From IMG/VR virus record IMGVR_UViG_3300024520_000258, positions 1-35,164 of that record: a stretch of DNA of 35,164 nucleotides; one strand, written 5' to 3'. A model generated the notes under the pieces. That model worked only from the letters and a program-made list of their open reading frames with translations. It had not been told where the DNA came from and made no database searches. Origin of the DNA: a virus. Shown here in pieces: positions 6,485-15,267 of the stretch. Made by a program: the position numbers and the translations under genes. Every line of letters starts with the position of its first letter. Within the stretch, counting starts at the first letter, position 1.

Positions 6485-8512
6485 ATGGCAAAAAACAAAA
6501 AACCCTTAGAACTAGTCAAAGACGTAGAAACGTCTCTTAGAAACTACAGAAGACCCTTTGAAAAACCCCAAACCGACGAAGAAAAAGCTTATTACGGGGA
6601 TATTTGGGTGAATACTTCCGAGTATAGGCCTGTGGAAAACCATATCTTTCGAATTGTAGAAGGTGAAGTAGCTACGATTACGGATAGTTTTCCCAGTGTA
6701 AAAGCTGAAGCAAAGGATCCTGATAAAAAACCTCAAGCCCAAAACTTAAGTAAGGCGATAGAATACGTAAATGAGAAGCAAAATCTCCAGGGCATGCTCC
6801 CTGTCGTTGTTAGAAATTCATTAAAGGGCGGTCCTGGTTATATTCACGAGTATTACGACCCTAATGCTGATAATGGAGAGGGTTTAATTAAAAGAGAATC
6901 CCTTCACTGGCGAGATGTTTTGCTTGATGGGTCCGTGTCAGTTATAGAGGATTCAAATAAAGCTCAGTTTAGAGTTAGAAGGTCGAAGGAATGGCTTAAG
7001 CTATCCTATCCTAAATTTAAAAAAGAAATAGAAAAGGCAAAAGCTGAAGACACTATTGGAGAAGATAGCGAGGGAAGAGGTCTTGAAACAAGAGATACAG
7101 GGTCAGGTGCTAGAAATAAAAGGTCTATTCCTCCAAGATATAAAGACGAGGACACGCTCACACTTTGTTATACATACATAAAAGATTTTTCACTCGCAAA
7201 GATACCAGAAGAGGAAACATCTGCGGAATTGGAGCAGGAAAACGCTAAATTATCGGCTTCGGAGGCTCCAAACCTGACCAAATGGCAAGACCACAAAGCG
7301 CACATTGAATTCCATATTCAAGAACGGGGTAGCCTTTTAGAGAATATCGGACTTCCTCCAGAAGCGTCATTTCAAGAAGCGGCGCAGTTAATTGATCAGA
7401 TATTACAAGAGAGTCCAGAATCCGGTGCAGACGTATTACTATTTCAAATAAAAGTATTAGAAAATCATATAGAAGAACATGCTATTTTATTAGAAGAAAA
7501 TCCAGACTCAGCTAAAATGAAATACCCAGATGGCTGGAGAGTTCTCGAAACGCTAGGCAAAACTGTCCTTCACGATGGTAAAAGCAGATATAACACAGAA
7601 GACGGGGGCCATGGTGAGATACCTATTACCCCATTTTATGCCAATAAAGACGAAACTATTTATGGTTTTTCTGACGTTAAAAACATACTTGACTCGCAGC
7701 GTATGCAAGTTGTCATGGCATATAAAGAGTATAAAGGGCTTCAGTTAACTGCAAATCCTCAAATTATTTACGACAACGAAACGAATCTAACCGATAAAGA
7801 TATTACTAACGAAGATGGAGCAAAATATAAGATTCCTCAAGGTTCCAATATTAGATATATGGAAATGGGTCAGGTCTCAGAACAAGTCGTTAGGTTTAAA
7901 AACGAGCGCGCCATTGTTATGCAGGACATTGCTGGAGCTAGAGACTTATCTGATAGTTCAGTATTTAGAGGACAACTAAGCGAAGCAACTGTGGAGAGGC
8001 TACAGATTCAATCAGTCGGCAGACAACGCCTTAAACAAAGACAAAATCAATTCTATTCACTAGCAAGAATGGGAAAAATCACGGCTGGCAATATCATGCA
8101 ATTTTGGTCAACTGAAAAGACCATTGGTGTTGATAACAGCCAGGGATTCGATGCAGCTATTATATTTACTCCCGTTGAAATGCAAGACCTTGAGTTCGAT
8201 ATAAAAATTGATCAAGGTAGCGCAGCGGGTACAGATAAAAATTCTTATAACGCACTTTTATTCAATCTATTAAAGCTAGGTCAGATAAACGTGTCTCAAT
8301 TCTTCAAACTGGCTTCCGATCTTCCAAAATCAAACGAAGCGGTCGAAATGATAGGTATAGATCAACAAAAGGACCAAGCCATTCAGCAATTGCAGGAAGA
8401 GTTAGTCTTTATGAAGGCCAGATTTGACCCTAATAGCCTAACAGAGGACGAAGCCAAGTTTGTCGAAGAAGCAGCTAATCAAGCGGGAGTCGATAACGAC
8501 CAACCCGTGTAA
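6485..8512 (+). CDS. Portal protein (P22 gp1-like)
   Basis: This 675-aa protein is close to the P22 portal length. It forms the dodecameric ring at the DNA-entry vertex, binds terminase and later the adaptor. It is the first gene of the head operon. Typical features are an N-terminal helical domain, a VVRNSLKGGPGY core strand region, a long acidic insertion (about 200-330), and a late helical stretch ending in the RDLSDSSVFRG and ERLQIQSVGRQR segments typical of podovirus portals. There is no Shine-Dalgarno sequence before the ATG. Instead an AT-rich -10-like box (TTAAAT, 6472-6477) lies seven bases upstream, so the message may be leaderless. Confidence 0.9.
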   Translation: MAKNKKPLELVKDVETSLRNYRRPFEKPQTDEEKAYYGDIWVNTSEYRPVENHIFRIVEGEVATITDSFPSVKAEAKDPDKKPQAQNLSKAIEYVNEKQNLQGMLPVVVRNSLKGGPGYIHEYYDPNADNGEGLIKRESLHWRDVLLDGSVSVIEDSNKAQFRVRRSKEWLKLSYPKFKKEIEKAKAEDTIGEDSEGRGLETRDTGSGARNKRSIPPRYKDEDTLTLCYTYIKDFSLAKIPEEETSAELEQENAKLSASEAPNLTKWQDHKAHIEFHIQERGSLLENIGLPPEASFQEAAQLIDQILQESPESGADVLLFQIKVLENHIEEHAILLEENPDSAKMKYPDGWRVLETLGKTVLHDGKSRYNTEDGGHGEIPITPFYANKDETIYGFSDVKNILDSQRMQVVMAYKEYKGLQLTANPQIIYDNETNLTDKDITNEDGAKYKIPQGSNIRYMEMGQVSEQVVRFKNERAIVMQDIAGARDLSDSSVFRGQLSEATVERLQIQSVGRQRLKQRQNQFYSLARMGKITAGNIMQFWSTEKTIGVDNSQGFDAAIIFTPVEMQDLEFDIKIDQGSAAGTDKNSYNALLFNLLKLGQINVSQFFKLASDLPKSNEAVEMIGIDQQKDQAIQQLQEELVFMKARFDPNSLTEDEAKFVEEAANQAGVDNDQPV

Positions 8513-8529
8513 AATAGCAGGAACATATA

Positions 8530-9543
8530 ATGCAAGAACATGAATTTATTAACTCGCAAATGGAACAATTGGAAACAAATTCCACAGAGGAAACTACGGA
8601 GACAGAAGCAACTGGAACAACCGAAACGGAATCCAAGACTACTGAAACCGAAACAACGTCAAATCAAACTGAAGAGAGCAAACCGGAAAATGATCTGGCC
8701 TCTAAATTAGATGGGTTTGAAGAAGAGAAACCAGAAGAAGGTGATAAACCCGGTCTCTTAGGGATTGTAAACGATATGGGGATGCTCAGAAATGGGTTGC
8801 CTATGGAATTTAAGTCTGAAGAGGAAATCAGGGAGCATTTATCTAAAGGTTTTGATTATACCCAGAAAACTCAAGAACACGCCGAAAGCGTAAAAGCAAA
8901 CGAAGCGGTTTTTAATGAAAAACAAGCCGATTTCGACAAAAAAGTAAGCGAGTTTAAAGAGTATGAAGGGCAAGTACAGAGTAAATTAGTAGAAAACAAT
9001 GTCTTATTTGATATTCTACGCGAAATCCAACACGACGAACCGGAGCTTATTGATCAAATTGAGAGATCGTATGATTCTAGAATGAACTCATATAATCAAT
9101 CAATCAATAATCCAGCCGTCAATGAACTCAAAGAACGGTACTCCGAACTTGAAAAGAAAATTCAAGGAAGGGACGACCAAGCAATCGAAAAAGAAAATGG
9201 CAACATTGTAAAGCAATGGGAAGATGGACTTGGAGAAATCCAACAAGCATGGGGCTCGAAGCTTAAGACTTTAGGCATTAAACCATCTTGGAATAAAGTC
9301 CAAGAATCATGGAAGAACGATTCGAGTAATACCATGACCGTCAAACAGGCTTTTCTTGCAATACATGGGGAAGACATCAATAAAGCAATGGAGTCAAGGA
9401 ATAGCCTTGCAGAAACTAAAGCAAAGTCAAATTTGCGAAAAGGTGAGCCCGTTGAACAAGTTGAAGAAAAAGGAGCCCCGAAGATTGAGAGTGATTTGGA
9501 TGTAGTATCTAGAATAGCAAGTAAATTAGGAATCTCAGCTTAA
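8530..9543 (+). CDS. Scaffold/capsid assembly protein
   Basis: This 337-aa, acidic, highly charged protein lies between portal and coat, the P22 gene 8 position. The N-terminal 45 residues are a low-complexity Thr/Glu tract. Long coiled-coil helices follow (about 110-230), and the C-terminus is short and basic. Scaffold proteins are typically helical, charged and located exactly here. Identity is inferred from position and composition, not from catalytic motifs. Confidence 0.8.
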   Translation: MQEHEFINSQMEQLETNSTEETTETEATGTTETESKTTETETTSNQTEESKPENDLASKLDGFEEEKPEEGDKPGLLGIVNDMGMLRNGLPMEFKSEEEIREHLSKGFDYTQKTQEHAESVKANEAVFNEKQADFDKKVSEFKEYEGQVQSKLVENNVLFDILREIQHDEPELIDQIERSYDSRMNSYNQSINNPAVNELKERYSELEKKIQGRDDQAIEKENGNIVKQWEDGLGEIQQAWGSKLKTLGIKPSWNKVQESWKNDSSNTMTVKQAFLAIHGEDINKAMESRNSLAETKAKSNLRKGEPVEQVEEKGAPKIESDLDVVSRIASKLGISA

Positions 9544-9554
9544 GGAGCTAAAAG

Positions 9555-10589
9555 ATGAAAAATTTATTAACTATCCTTAAGTCTTTTTTAGCGATCTTTA
9601 TCTATAAGATGAAGGACGAAACGGGCGCTTTTGAGTTCGGTCAAGTAACTGCGATTACGCATAACGCAATCAAGGAAATCTTAACCGACGGTGTATTTAC
9701 ATCAAGCGCCTATCTAAACAGACTTAAGCAAAAAATGCGCATTGAAGGCGGCGGGAATCAAATCCTTTGCCCTTTAATGACTGTAGACGATACTGGGTCA
9801 ACCGGTAGCTTTTACAAACGTGCGGATGCCCTATCACTACAAGAGTATGACGGGATTTCTGCTTCAAAACACGATTGGAAATATCTACAAGAAACTGTTG
9901 TTATTTACAAGACTGATATTGCGAAAAACGCCGGTGCTGCTGGAGTTTTAAAGCTTGTTGCCTCTAAAGTTTCTCAAGCCAAGGGTGCTATGGGACAAAG
10001 AATGGTAAAGGGTGCTTTATCTGACGGTACTAGTTCAACAGGTGCTTTAGATTCTGATCAGTTTGTTGGTTTACAATCTATAATCGGTGCTACAGGTACC
10101 AGTTATGGTGGTTTTTCTGACTCCGATTTGTCAACATGGCTAGCCGCTGTAGATGATAATTCAGGGACAAACCGTGCCATTACTAAAGCAATTCTTGATG
10201 CAAATTATGATAACGCTTCAGAGAATGGTAAAGGTCAGCCTAGTTTAGGTCTTTGTAATAAAGCAGTTTTTTCAAAGATTAAAGGGCTGTTAACAGCGCA
10301 ACAAAGAACGACTAGAGAAGATTCTATGTCAGGATTTGGTCACGCGGGGCAGGTTTTGGTTTATAATGGGATTGACGTCCTTATTGAAAATCAAATGCCA
10401 GACAACACATTTTTTCATGTAGACGAAGAACACGCTTATCTTGTTGCTCAAAAGGATAACAACATGAGACGTCAATCAATTCAGGATCTGGAAACAGCCG
10501 ATGCATTGCTTGAAAGGGTTTTCTTTTACGGAAATATGGTTGCGCCTGAACGTAAATATCATGGTCGTATTAACGACATAACAGAGTAA
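9555..10589 (+). CDS. Major capsid protein
   Basis: This 344-aa protein directly follows the scaffold, with a strong ribosome site (GGAG) before the ATG. It has the mixed alpha/beta, glycine-containing character of HK97-fold coats, for example TSSAYLNRLKQKMRIEGGG early and FFYGNMVAPERKYHGRI at the end. Oddly, the start with the good ribosome site adds a hydrophobic N-terminus (LLTILKSFLAIFIY). An internal ATG at 9609 would remove it but has no ribosome site. That leader could be a membrane-targeting or cleaved segment. Confidence 0.88.
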   Translation: MKNLLTILKSFLAIFIYKMKDETGAFEFGQVTAITHNAIKEILTDGVFTSSAYLNRLKQKMRIEGGGNQILCPLMTVDDTGSTGSFYKRADALSLQEYDGISASKHDWKYLQETVVIYKTDIAKNAGAAGVLKLVASKVSQAKGAMGQRMVKGALSDGTSSTGALDSDQFVGLQSIIGATGTSYGGFSDSDLSTWLAAVDDNSGTNRAITKAILDANYDNASENGKGQPSLGLCNKAVFSKIKGLLTAQQRTTREDSMSGFGHAGQVLVYNGIDVLIENQMPDNTFFHVDEEHAYLVAQKDNNMRRQSIQDLETADALLERVFFYGNMVAPERKYHGRINDITE

Positions 10590-10598
10590 GGGGGAATT

Positions 10599-11126
10599 AT
10601 GAAAAAGTTATTTTTAGTTTTTATCCTTCTTATCGCCGGTATCGCACTAGCAGATATTGGTCCTGTAGGAAGGTCAGTGCAGCAAGATGCTATTGGCAAC
10701 GTCATGTCGGGCTCGCAAGACAACTGGTATATTTTTGTACAAAATGGTTCCGGTGGCTCTCTAGCTGACGGTACGGTAGTTGTCTTGAAAACAGCTTCCG
10801 ACGATGGTTATAGTGTCACCACTTCAACCACAGCGGGCGCAATTCCACACTGTATTATCGCAAGAGAAACAGCGGCGGCTTGTGCAGATGAGGCTATGTG
10901 TAGATGTCAGACATACGGTAGAAATACTGGCGTTGTTTTTGATATTACAAATGGTCCCGGTGGTTCTGCTGGAGAATGGGCTTTCATTTCGGAAAGTACA
11001 GCGGGATTTATCGAAGCTGAAGTTACGGGTAGTGTAGCATTAACCGACAACCCTGTAGGTGTATTCTTAGACGATACAACCTCGGGAGCCTCGGAAGATG
11101 TAGACCTATTCATAAGATTAAGGTAA
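10599..11126 (+). CDS. Exported small beta-rich protein, candidate head decoration protein
   Basis: This 175-aa protein follows the coat gene by nine bases. It has a clear signal peptide (MKKLFLVFILLIAGIALA, cut before DIG). The mature part alternates Gly, Thr and Ser and carries Cys in ACADEAMCRC. The ADGTVVVLKT pattern and the position after the coat recall capsid decoration/cement proteins (DUF2190-like), which normally have no signal peptide. The cysteines suggest disulfides in an oxidising compartment. The decoration role is a tentative inference. Confidence 0.6.
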   Translation: MKKLFLVFILLIAGIALADIGPVGRSVQQDAIGNVMSGSQDNWYIFVQNGSGGSLADGTVVVLKTASDDGYSVTTSTTAGAIPHCIIARETAAACADEAMCRCQTYGRNTGVVFDITNGPGGSAGEWAFISESTAGFIEAEVTGSVALTDNPVGVFLDDTTSGASEDVDLFIRLR

Positions 11127-11133
11127 AAAATTG

Positions 11134-12255
11134 ATGAAAAGTTGCAACCTCACTTTTCATTATTATTGGGGGGGCGTGTTTATTGCGCTTCCCCTCTTTT
11201 TAAAGGTAGGAATGAATCTTGCCACGCCGAGGTATCCACAAGACTTCTTTTTCTTTTTCGCTACGTCCTTATCCTTAATTCTATTTGGTTTTTATAAACC
11301 TGTAGACTTAAAAATAAAGTTGATAGCAGGCGGATTTTTTGCTCTAGCGTTTTTAAATTCATTTAACTTTACTAGCATGATGTACGTTTATCAGATCATT
11401 CTTATATCTACGTTTTGCCTTGCTTTAGTTCAATTCAATTCACAAAGCTTAACCGATATAGACAAAAAATTAAGTATTTTATTCAACGGGATTGGTGTAA
11501 GCGCTATTATACAGGTGATTTTAGGTATTTTACAAAAGTTCGGTCATAATCCCCATCAACTATTATATTTCTTCTTAGAACTTGGTGGGAAACAGAAGTA
11601 TATTTCAGTGGGCTCTACTGGTACTTTAAATAATCAAAATATCTTTGGTTGTTTCTTGGCCCTTGCTTTACCTGTTTTTTTCAGAAAAAAATGGTGTTAT
11701 TTTATTCCATTTATACTCCTTGGAATATATCTGAGCGCGTCAACTGGTCCATTATTAGCAATAGTAGGGTGTGTCGTAGGTTATACGTTGCACAAAAAGG
11801 TACAAAAATTGTACTATCTTGCGCCGCTTCTTGGTTTAGTGTTTACTTATTGTGTCTATGTTTCGCCATTATCAGAGCAAAAATTTCCAAGGAAAACCAT
11901 TTGGAGAAACATGATTGATAAAACAAAATCGGAACATTATTTAAAGGGTTATGGAACTGCGTTTGTCACTGAAAATAAAAAGTCATGGAAGGGTAGATAT
12001 GTATATCCTGCGGATCAAGCTCATAATGAATATTTAGAGTTATTTATCACTTATGGCGCAGCGGGGGTTATACTTGTAACGGCTTATTTTTATCTCTTCT
12101 ATAATACAGTAAGCCCTATTTTATCCGCGATAACCGCGGGAAGTCTGGTTTCTTCACTGTTTCATTTCAATCTACATATAAGCATAACCGCTTTAATGTT
12201 TTTAGTTTCAATTTCATACAACTATAAGAAAAAGCAGGGGGTGGACCATCACTAG
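11134..12255 (+). CDS. O-antigen ligase/polymerase-like membrane protein
   Basis: This protein of about 373 aa has some ten hydrophobic segments. It carries the Wzy_C/WaaL-family landmarks in order: GTLNNQNIFG followed by a hydrophobic helix (near 163-185), a Ser-rich SASTG turn, a periplasmic loop with RKTIW and KGYGTAF, and AHNEYLELFITYGAAGVIL (near 296-315) with the characteristic His. Family members join or polymerise O-antigen units at the periplasmic face of the inner membrane. It sits inside the head operon, eight bases after the exported protein gene and directly before the adaptor. ATG 11134 is preferred to TTG 11131. It probably changes host surface glycan. Confidence 0.8.
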   Translation: MKSCNLTFHYYWGGVFIALPLFLKVGMNLATPRYPQDFFFFFATSLSLILFGFYKPVDLKIKLIAGGFFALAFLNSFNFTSMMYVYQIILISTFCLALVQFNSQSLTDIDKKLSILFNGIGVSAIIQVILGILQKFGHNPHQLLYFFLELGGKQKYISVGSTGTLNNQNIFGCFLALALPVFFRKKWCYFIPFILLGIYLSASTGPLLAIVGCVVGYTLHKKVQKLYYLAPLLGLVFTYCVYVSPLSEQKFPRKTIWRNMIDKTKSEHYLKGYGTAFVTENKKSWKGRYVYPADQAHNEYLELFITYGAAGVILVTAYFYLFYNTVSPILSAITAGSLVSSLFHFNLHISITALMFLVSISYNYKKKQGVDHH

Positions 12256-12286
12256 ACGCTGGGTACAAAAAACATTTATAGACAGA

Positions 12287-13297
12287 ATGGCCTCCGAACT
12301 CGGAGATACCACTACAACATTTAGGGCGCATTTAATTAGATGGGCAAATGAAATACAAAACGATGTGATACAACTTTTTCCTGCTGAAGAAATGAAGTTT
12401 AAACTCAAAAAGCTTCTTCCTACTGAACAGGATTTTATGTCTTTAACGGTAGAAAAACCTTCCGCGCCAACAGCTACAATTGCTTCAGGTGGTTCTTTAA
12501 CGGATGGTACAGTATATAAGGTATATGCCACTTTTGTTATTTACGACGATGACACTAGAAAATATATTGAAAGTGAATTAGGATCTGCCAGTGCAGAAGC
12601 TACGGGCGACTCTTCAAATAAAACGATAGACGTAACCGCTATTCCAACTATGAGTGGAGACACCGATGTAAATCCTAAGACTATTTACAGAAATATTTAT
12701 GTCGCAGCAAAAGCCTCTGGGGAGTCAAACTTTGCAGAACCATTTTTTAGCTCACAAATAACGGACAATGTAAGCACTACGGTTTCAATAACAAGCGCAC
12801 CGAGTTCTACTCAAACGCCTCCAAGTTTCAGTGAAGTTGACCAGGTAGCCTCTGACCACATGTTTATGCAGTCCGGCAATTGGTGGTTGCAACATGTTGG
12901 GAGTAATAAACTCACTAGGTTTTCAACTAATCCTGGTACTTCTGAAACGCCAAGCGCATTTGATTTTTATGGGCTTGACGGTATCAGATTATTTCCTCCG
13001 CTTGCAAGCAGTTCAAGTATAGCGCAGAGAACTTTACAATATACGGTACATCGTAGACCCCATGAAATCTTTTATGAATTAGATAGAGAAATAGACCTCC
13101 CTATTAGCTGCGAACAAGCTTTAGTCAAAGGTGTTCTATGGAAGGGCTATGAATTCAGAGATAGAGCAGGAAAAGAGTCAAAACAAATTAACTATGAACA
13201 AGAAAAAATAAGGCTTGAAAGAATATTTTCAAGGCAAAAGGGATCACCACAACCTATCCGAGATGTTAACGGCGGGTTTGATGGGTTTTCAATATAA
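12287..13297 (+). CDS. Head-tail adaptor (P22 gp4-like) with inserted beta-sandwich
   Basis: The N-terminal 50 residues (RAHLIRWANEIQNDV and following) and the C-terminal helical part (LPISCEQALVKGVLWKGYEF, then ERIFSRQKG) look like the podovirus adaptor that plugs the portal. An Ig/fibronectin-like domain fills residues 60-187. Its sequence parallels a domain in the next gene. There is no ribosome site before ATG 12287. The frame stays open upstream as ITRRWVQKTFIDR, and AGGGGG (12236-12241) lies six bases before an ATC at 12248, so the true start may be non-canonical and earlier. Confidence 0.75.
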   Translation: MASELGDTTTTFRAHLIRWANEIQNDVIQLFPAEEMKFKLKKLLPTEQDFMSLTVEKPSAPTATIASGGSLTDGTVYKVYATFVIYDDDTRKYIESELGSASAEATGDSSNKTIDVTAIPTMSGDTDVNPKTIYRNIYVAAKASGESNFAEPFFSSQITDNVSTTVSITSAPSSTQTPPSFSEVDQVASDHMFMQSGNWWLQHVGSNKLTRFSTNPGTSETPSAFDFYGLDGIRLFPPLASSSSIAQRTLQYTVHRRPHEIFYELDREIDLPISCEQALVKGVLWKGYEFRDRAGKESKQINYEQEKIRLERIFSRQKGSPQPIRDVNGGFDGFSI

Positions 13298-13305
13298 GGG
13301 ATTAG

Positions 13306-15255
13306 ATGCCACAGAGTAAAAGTCGCTTGATAAAATGGAAGTTTCTCGATATGGCAGTGAGTTATAAACCACTTATACAAGACCGTATGGCCGATGCCTT
13401 AAATGTGGTAACTAACCAGAAGATTTTAGAGACTCGTCCAGGTACTTCAAGATATAACGCAACAGCAATCAACGCTAACGAGATCAATTCAATCACTTAT
13501 TTTAAAAATAATGCTGGAACTATCCACGTATTGGCAAAAGTCCAGCAAGATATGTTTCTCGTCCCTACAACAGGAAGTGCTACGCATTTAGCTGGTAGTT
13601 TTGAGCTAGATGTAGATGCATTAGACGAAACTATACTAGACGAATCAGGAGCAGGGTTGACCGCCGCTGCAAAACATAGAGGCGTAACATTCCGTGGACG
13701 GCATATTGTTGCCGTTAAAACTAACGGTCTATTTACCTATGACGGGACCACATGGAGTCAATTAGGGCAGGCCATACCCGGGGCGCCAACAGTGGCAGCT
13801 AGTGGGTCAGGAAATACATTATCAGCTTCAGACTATAAAGTAGCTTATACGTTTTATGACTCAACAAACGGCTTTGAAACAAACCAAGGCACGGCAAGCA
13901 CAACGGTCACAGTATCCTCTGGCGAACAGATAGATGTTTCTGCAATTTCAACAAGTGCAGATAATGGGAATATTGATAAAGTTAGAATCTATATAAAAGA
14001 CGTAACAGCGGGAAGTGATTTCCTTTTTTGGGCTGAAATAGATTTAACAGACGGTTCCGACACAATAGATTCAGATACAACTTCAACAAGTGTACCGCCG
14101 ACTAAAAACGCCCCGCCAAAGTCTGGGGGAGCGCAATTTCTAACAATGTTTGGAAATAAACTTGCTTATTCGGGTAACACGACATTTCCAAGTGACGTAT
14201 TTCTTGGCACGGCTGACATACCCGATGCTGTAGATGACTCTAGTACGGGGGTAATACTTTTTGCAAGCGGACAAGGGCCTGTAACGGGCTTAGGAACGGG
14301 ATTTTATAGTGGTGATCAAAGCGCAAAAGTTCCATTTCTATGTATATTTAAGAGAACTTCGATTGAGGTTTATGACACTACAAACGGAATTTCTACTATT
14401 AGTAGTGATGTCGGGGCTCCATCTGGGGATACGATCCGGGAAATCAACGGGGCGGTGTTTTTCCAATCAACTATTGGTTGGCACGTTATAGTCAATGGGA
14501 GATTACAAACCGATAAAAATAGCGATGCATATAACTTAGGCGAAGGTGATATTGATGATATATTTACCAGGACAGGATTTACCCACAGTATTTCTAAGGG
14601 TCAATTGATAAATGCTTTTTCTGTTTATTATCCGACCTTAAACCAGTATATGACGTTTAACCCCTTAGCGGGAAGCACACAATCTTTTAGATCCAACAAC
14701 TATGAACTAAATATATCGGGGTTTCGTCCTTATAAATTTCCTCTTGAAATATTGGACGCCACACTAGCTGAAAATTCTGACGGCGAGGACATTGTTTTAT
14801 TTGCTACAGAAGATGGTTTTATAATGCAACATTCGATTGCAGAAAGTCGAAGTGATGCATTGGCCGACAATACTACTCGGGCAATAGAAACATTTTTCCA
14901 ATTATACTGGTTGAATGGTGAAGATATGGACGCCACATATAATTATGGTAGAGTTATATTTAGCGCATTAGAACAGGACACGGCAGTAGAAGCGAGATAT
15001 TTTCTCGATTACAAAACAGCAGAGCCAGTATCACAGGACTTTGATTTTAGCGGAACATTAGCGGGATTTCAGCTTGATGTTTCAAAATTAGATGAGGGTG
15101 TACTTTTTGACGGCAGGACAATTATTACATTTCAAGGCAACGTGGACAAAACAGCGAAAGCGTTGTTGTTGGGGTTTTATCAGAATACAAGCGGAACGAA
15201 TATAAATATGCTGGAAGGAATGATTTCTTTCAGTAAGAACGGAACTTTTAGCTAA
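13306..15255 (+). CDS. Tail hub/stabilisation protein (P22 gp10-like)
   Basis: This 649-aa protein occupies the gene 10 position, downstream of the adaptor. It opens with YKPLIQDRMADALNVV, then repeated beta strands as in the propeller-like hub that closes the portal channel. Residues 159-272 form an inserted beta-sandwich (YKVAYTFYD, IDVSAIST, VRIYIKD) that matches the insertion in the adaptor protein. Later parts contain FKRTSIEVYDTTNG and GAVFFQSTIGW typical of podovirus hub proteins. It is longer than P22 gp10 mainly because of the insertion and a C-terminal extension. Confidence 0.7.
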   Translation: MPQSKSRLIKWKFLDMAVSYKPLIQDRMADALNVVTNQKILETRPGTSRYNATAINANEINSITYFKNNAGTIHVLAKVQQDMFLVPTTGSATHLAGSFELDVDALDETILDESGAGLTAAAKHRGVTFRGRHIVAVKTNGLFTYDGTTWSQLGQAIPGAPTVAASGSGNTLSASDYKVAYTFYDSTNGFETNQGTASTTVTVSSGEQIDVSAISTSADNGNIDKVRIYIKDVTAGSDFLFWAEIDLTDGSDTIDSDTTSTSVPPTKNAPPKSGGAQFLTMFGNKLAYSGNTTFPSDVFLGTADIPDAVDDSSTGVILFASGQGPVTGLGTGFYSGDQSAKVPFLCIFKRTSIEVYDTTNGISTISSDVGAPSGDTIREINGAVFFQSTIGWHVIVNGRLQTDKNSDAYNLGEGDIDDIFTRTGFTHSISKGQLINAFSVYYPTLNQYMTFNPLAGSTQSFRSNNYELNISGFRPYKFPLEILDATLAENSDGEDIVLFATEDGFIMQHSIAESRSDALADNTTRAIETFFQLYWLNGEDMDATYNYGRVIFSALEQDTAVEARYFLDYKTAEPVSQDFDFSGTLAGFQLDVSKLDEGVLFDGRTIITFQGNVDKTAKALLLGFYQNTSGTNINMLEGMISFSKNGTFS

Positions 15256-15267
15256 AAGGGATAAAAA

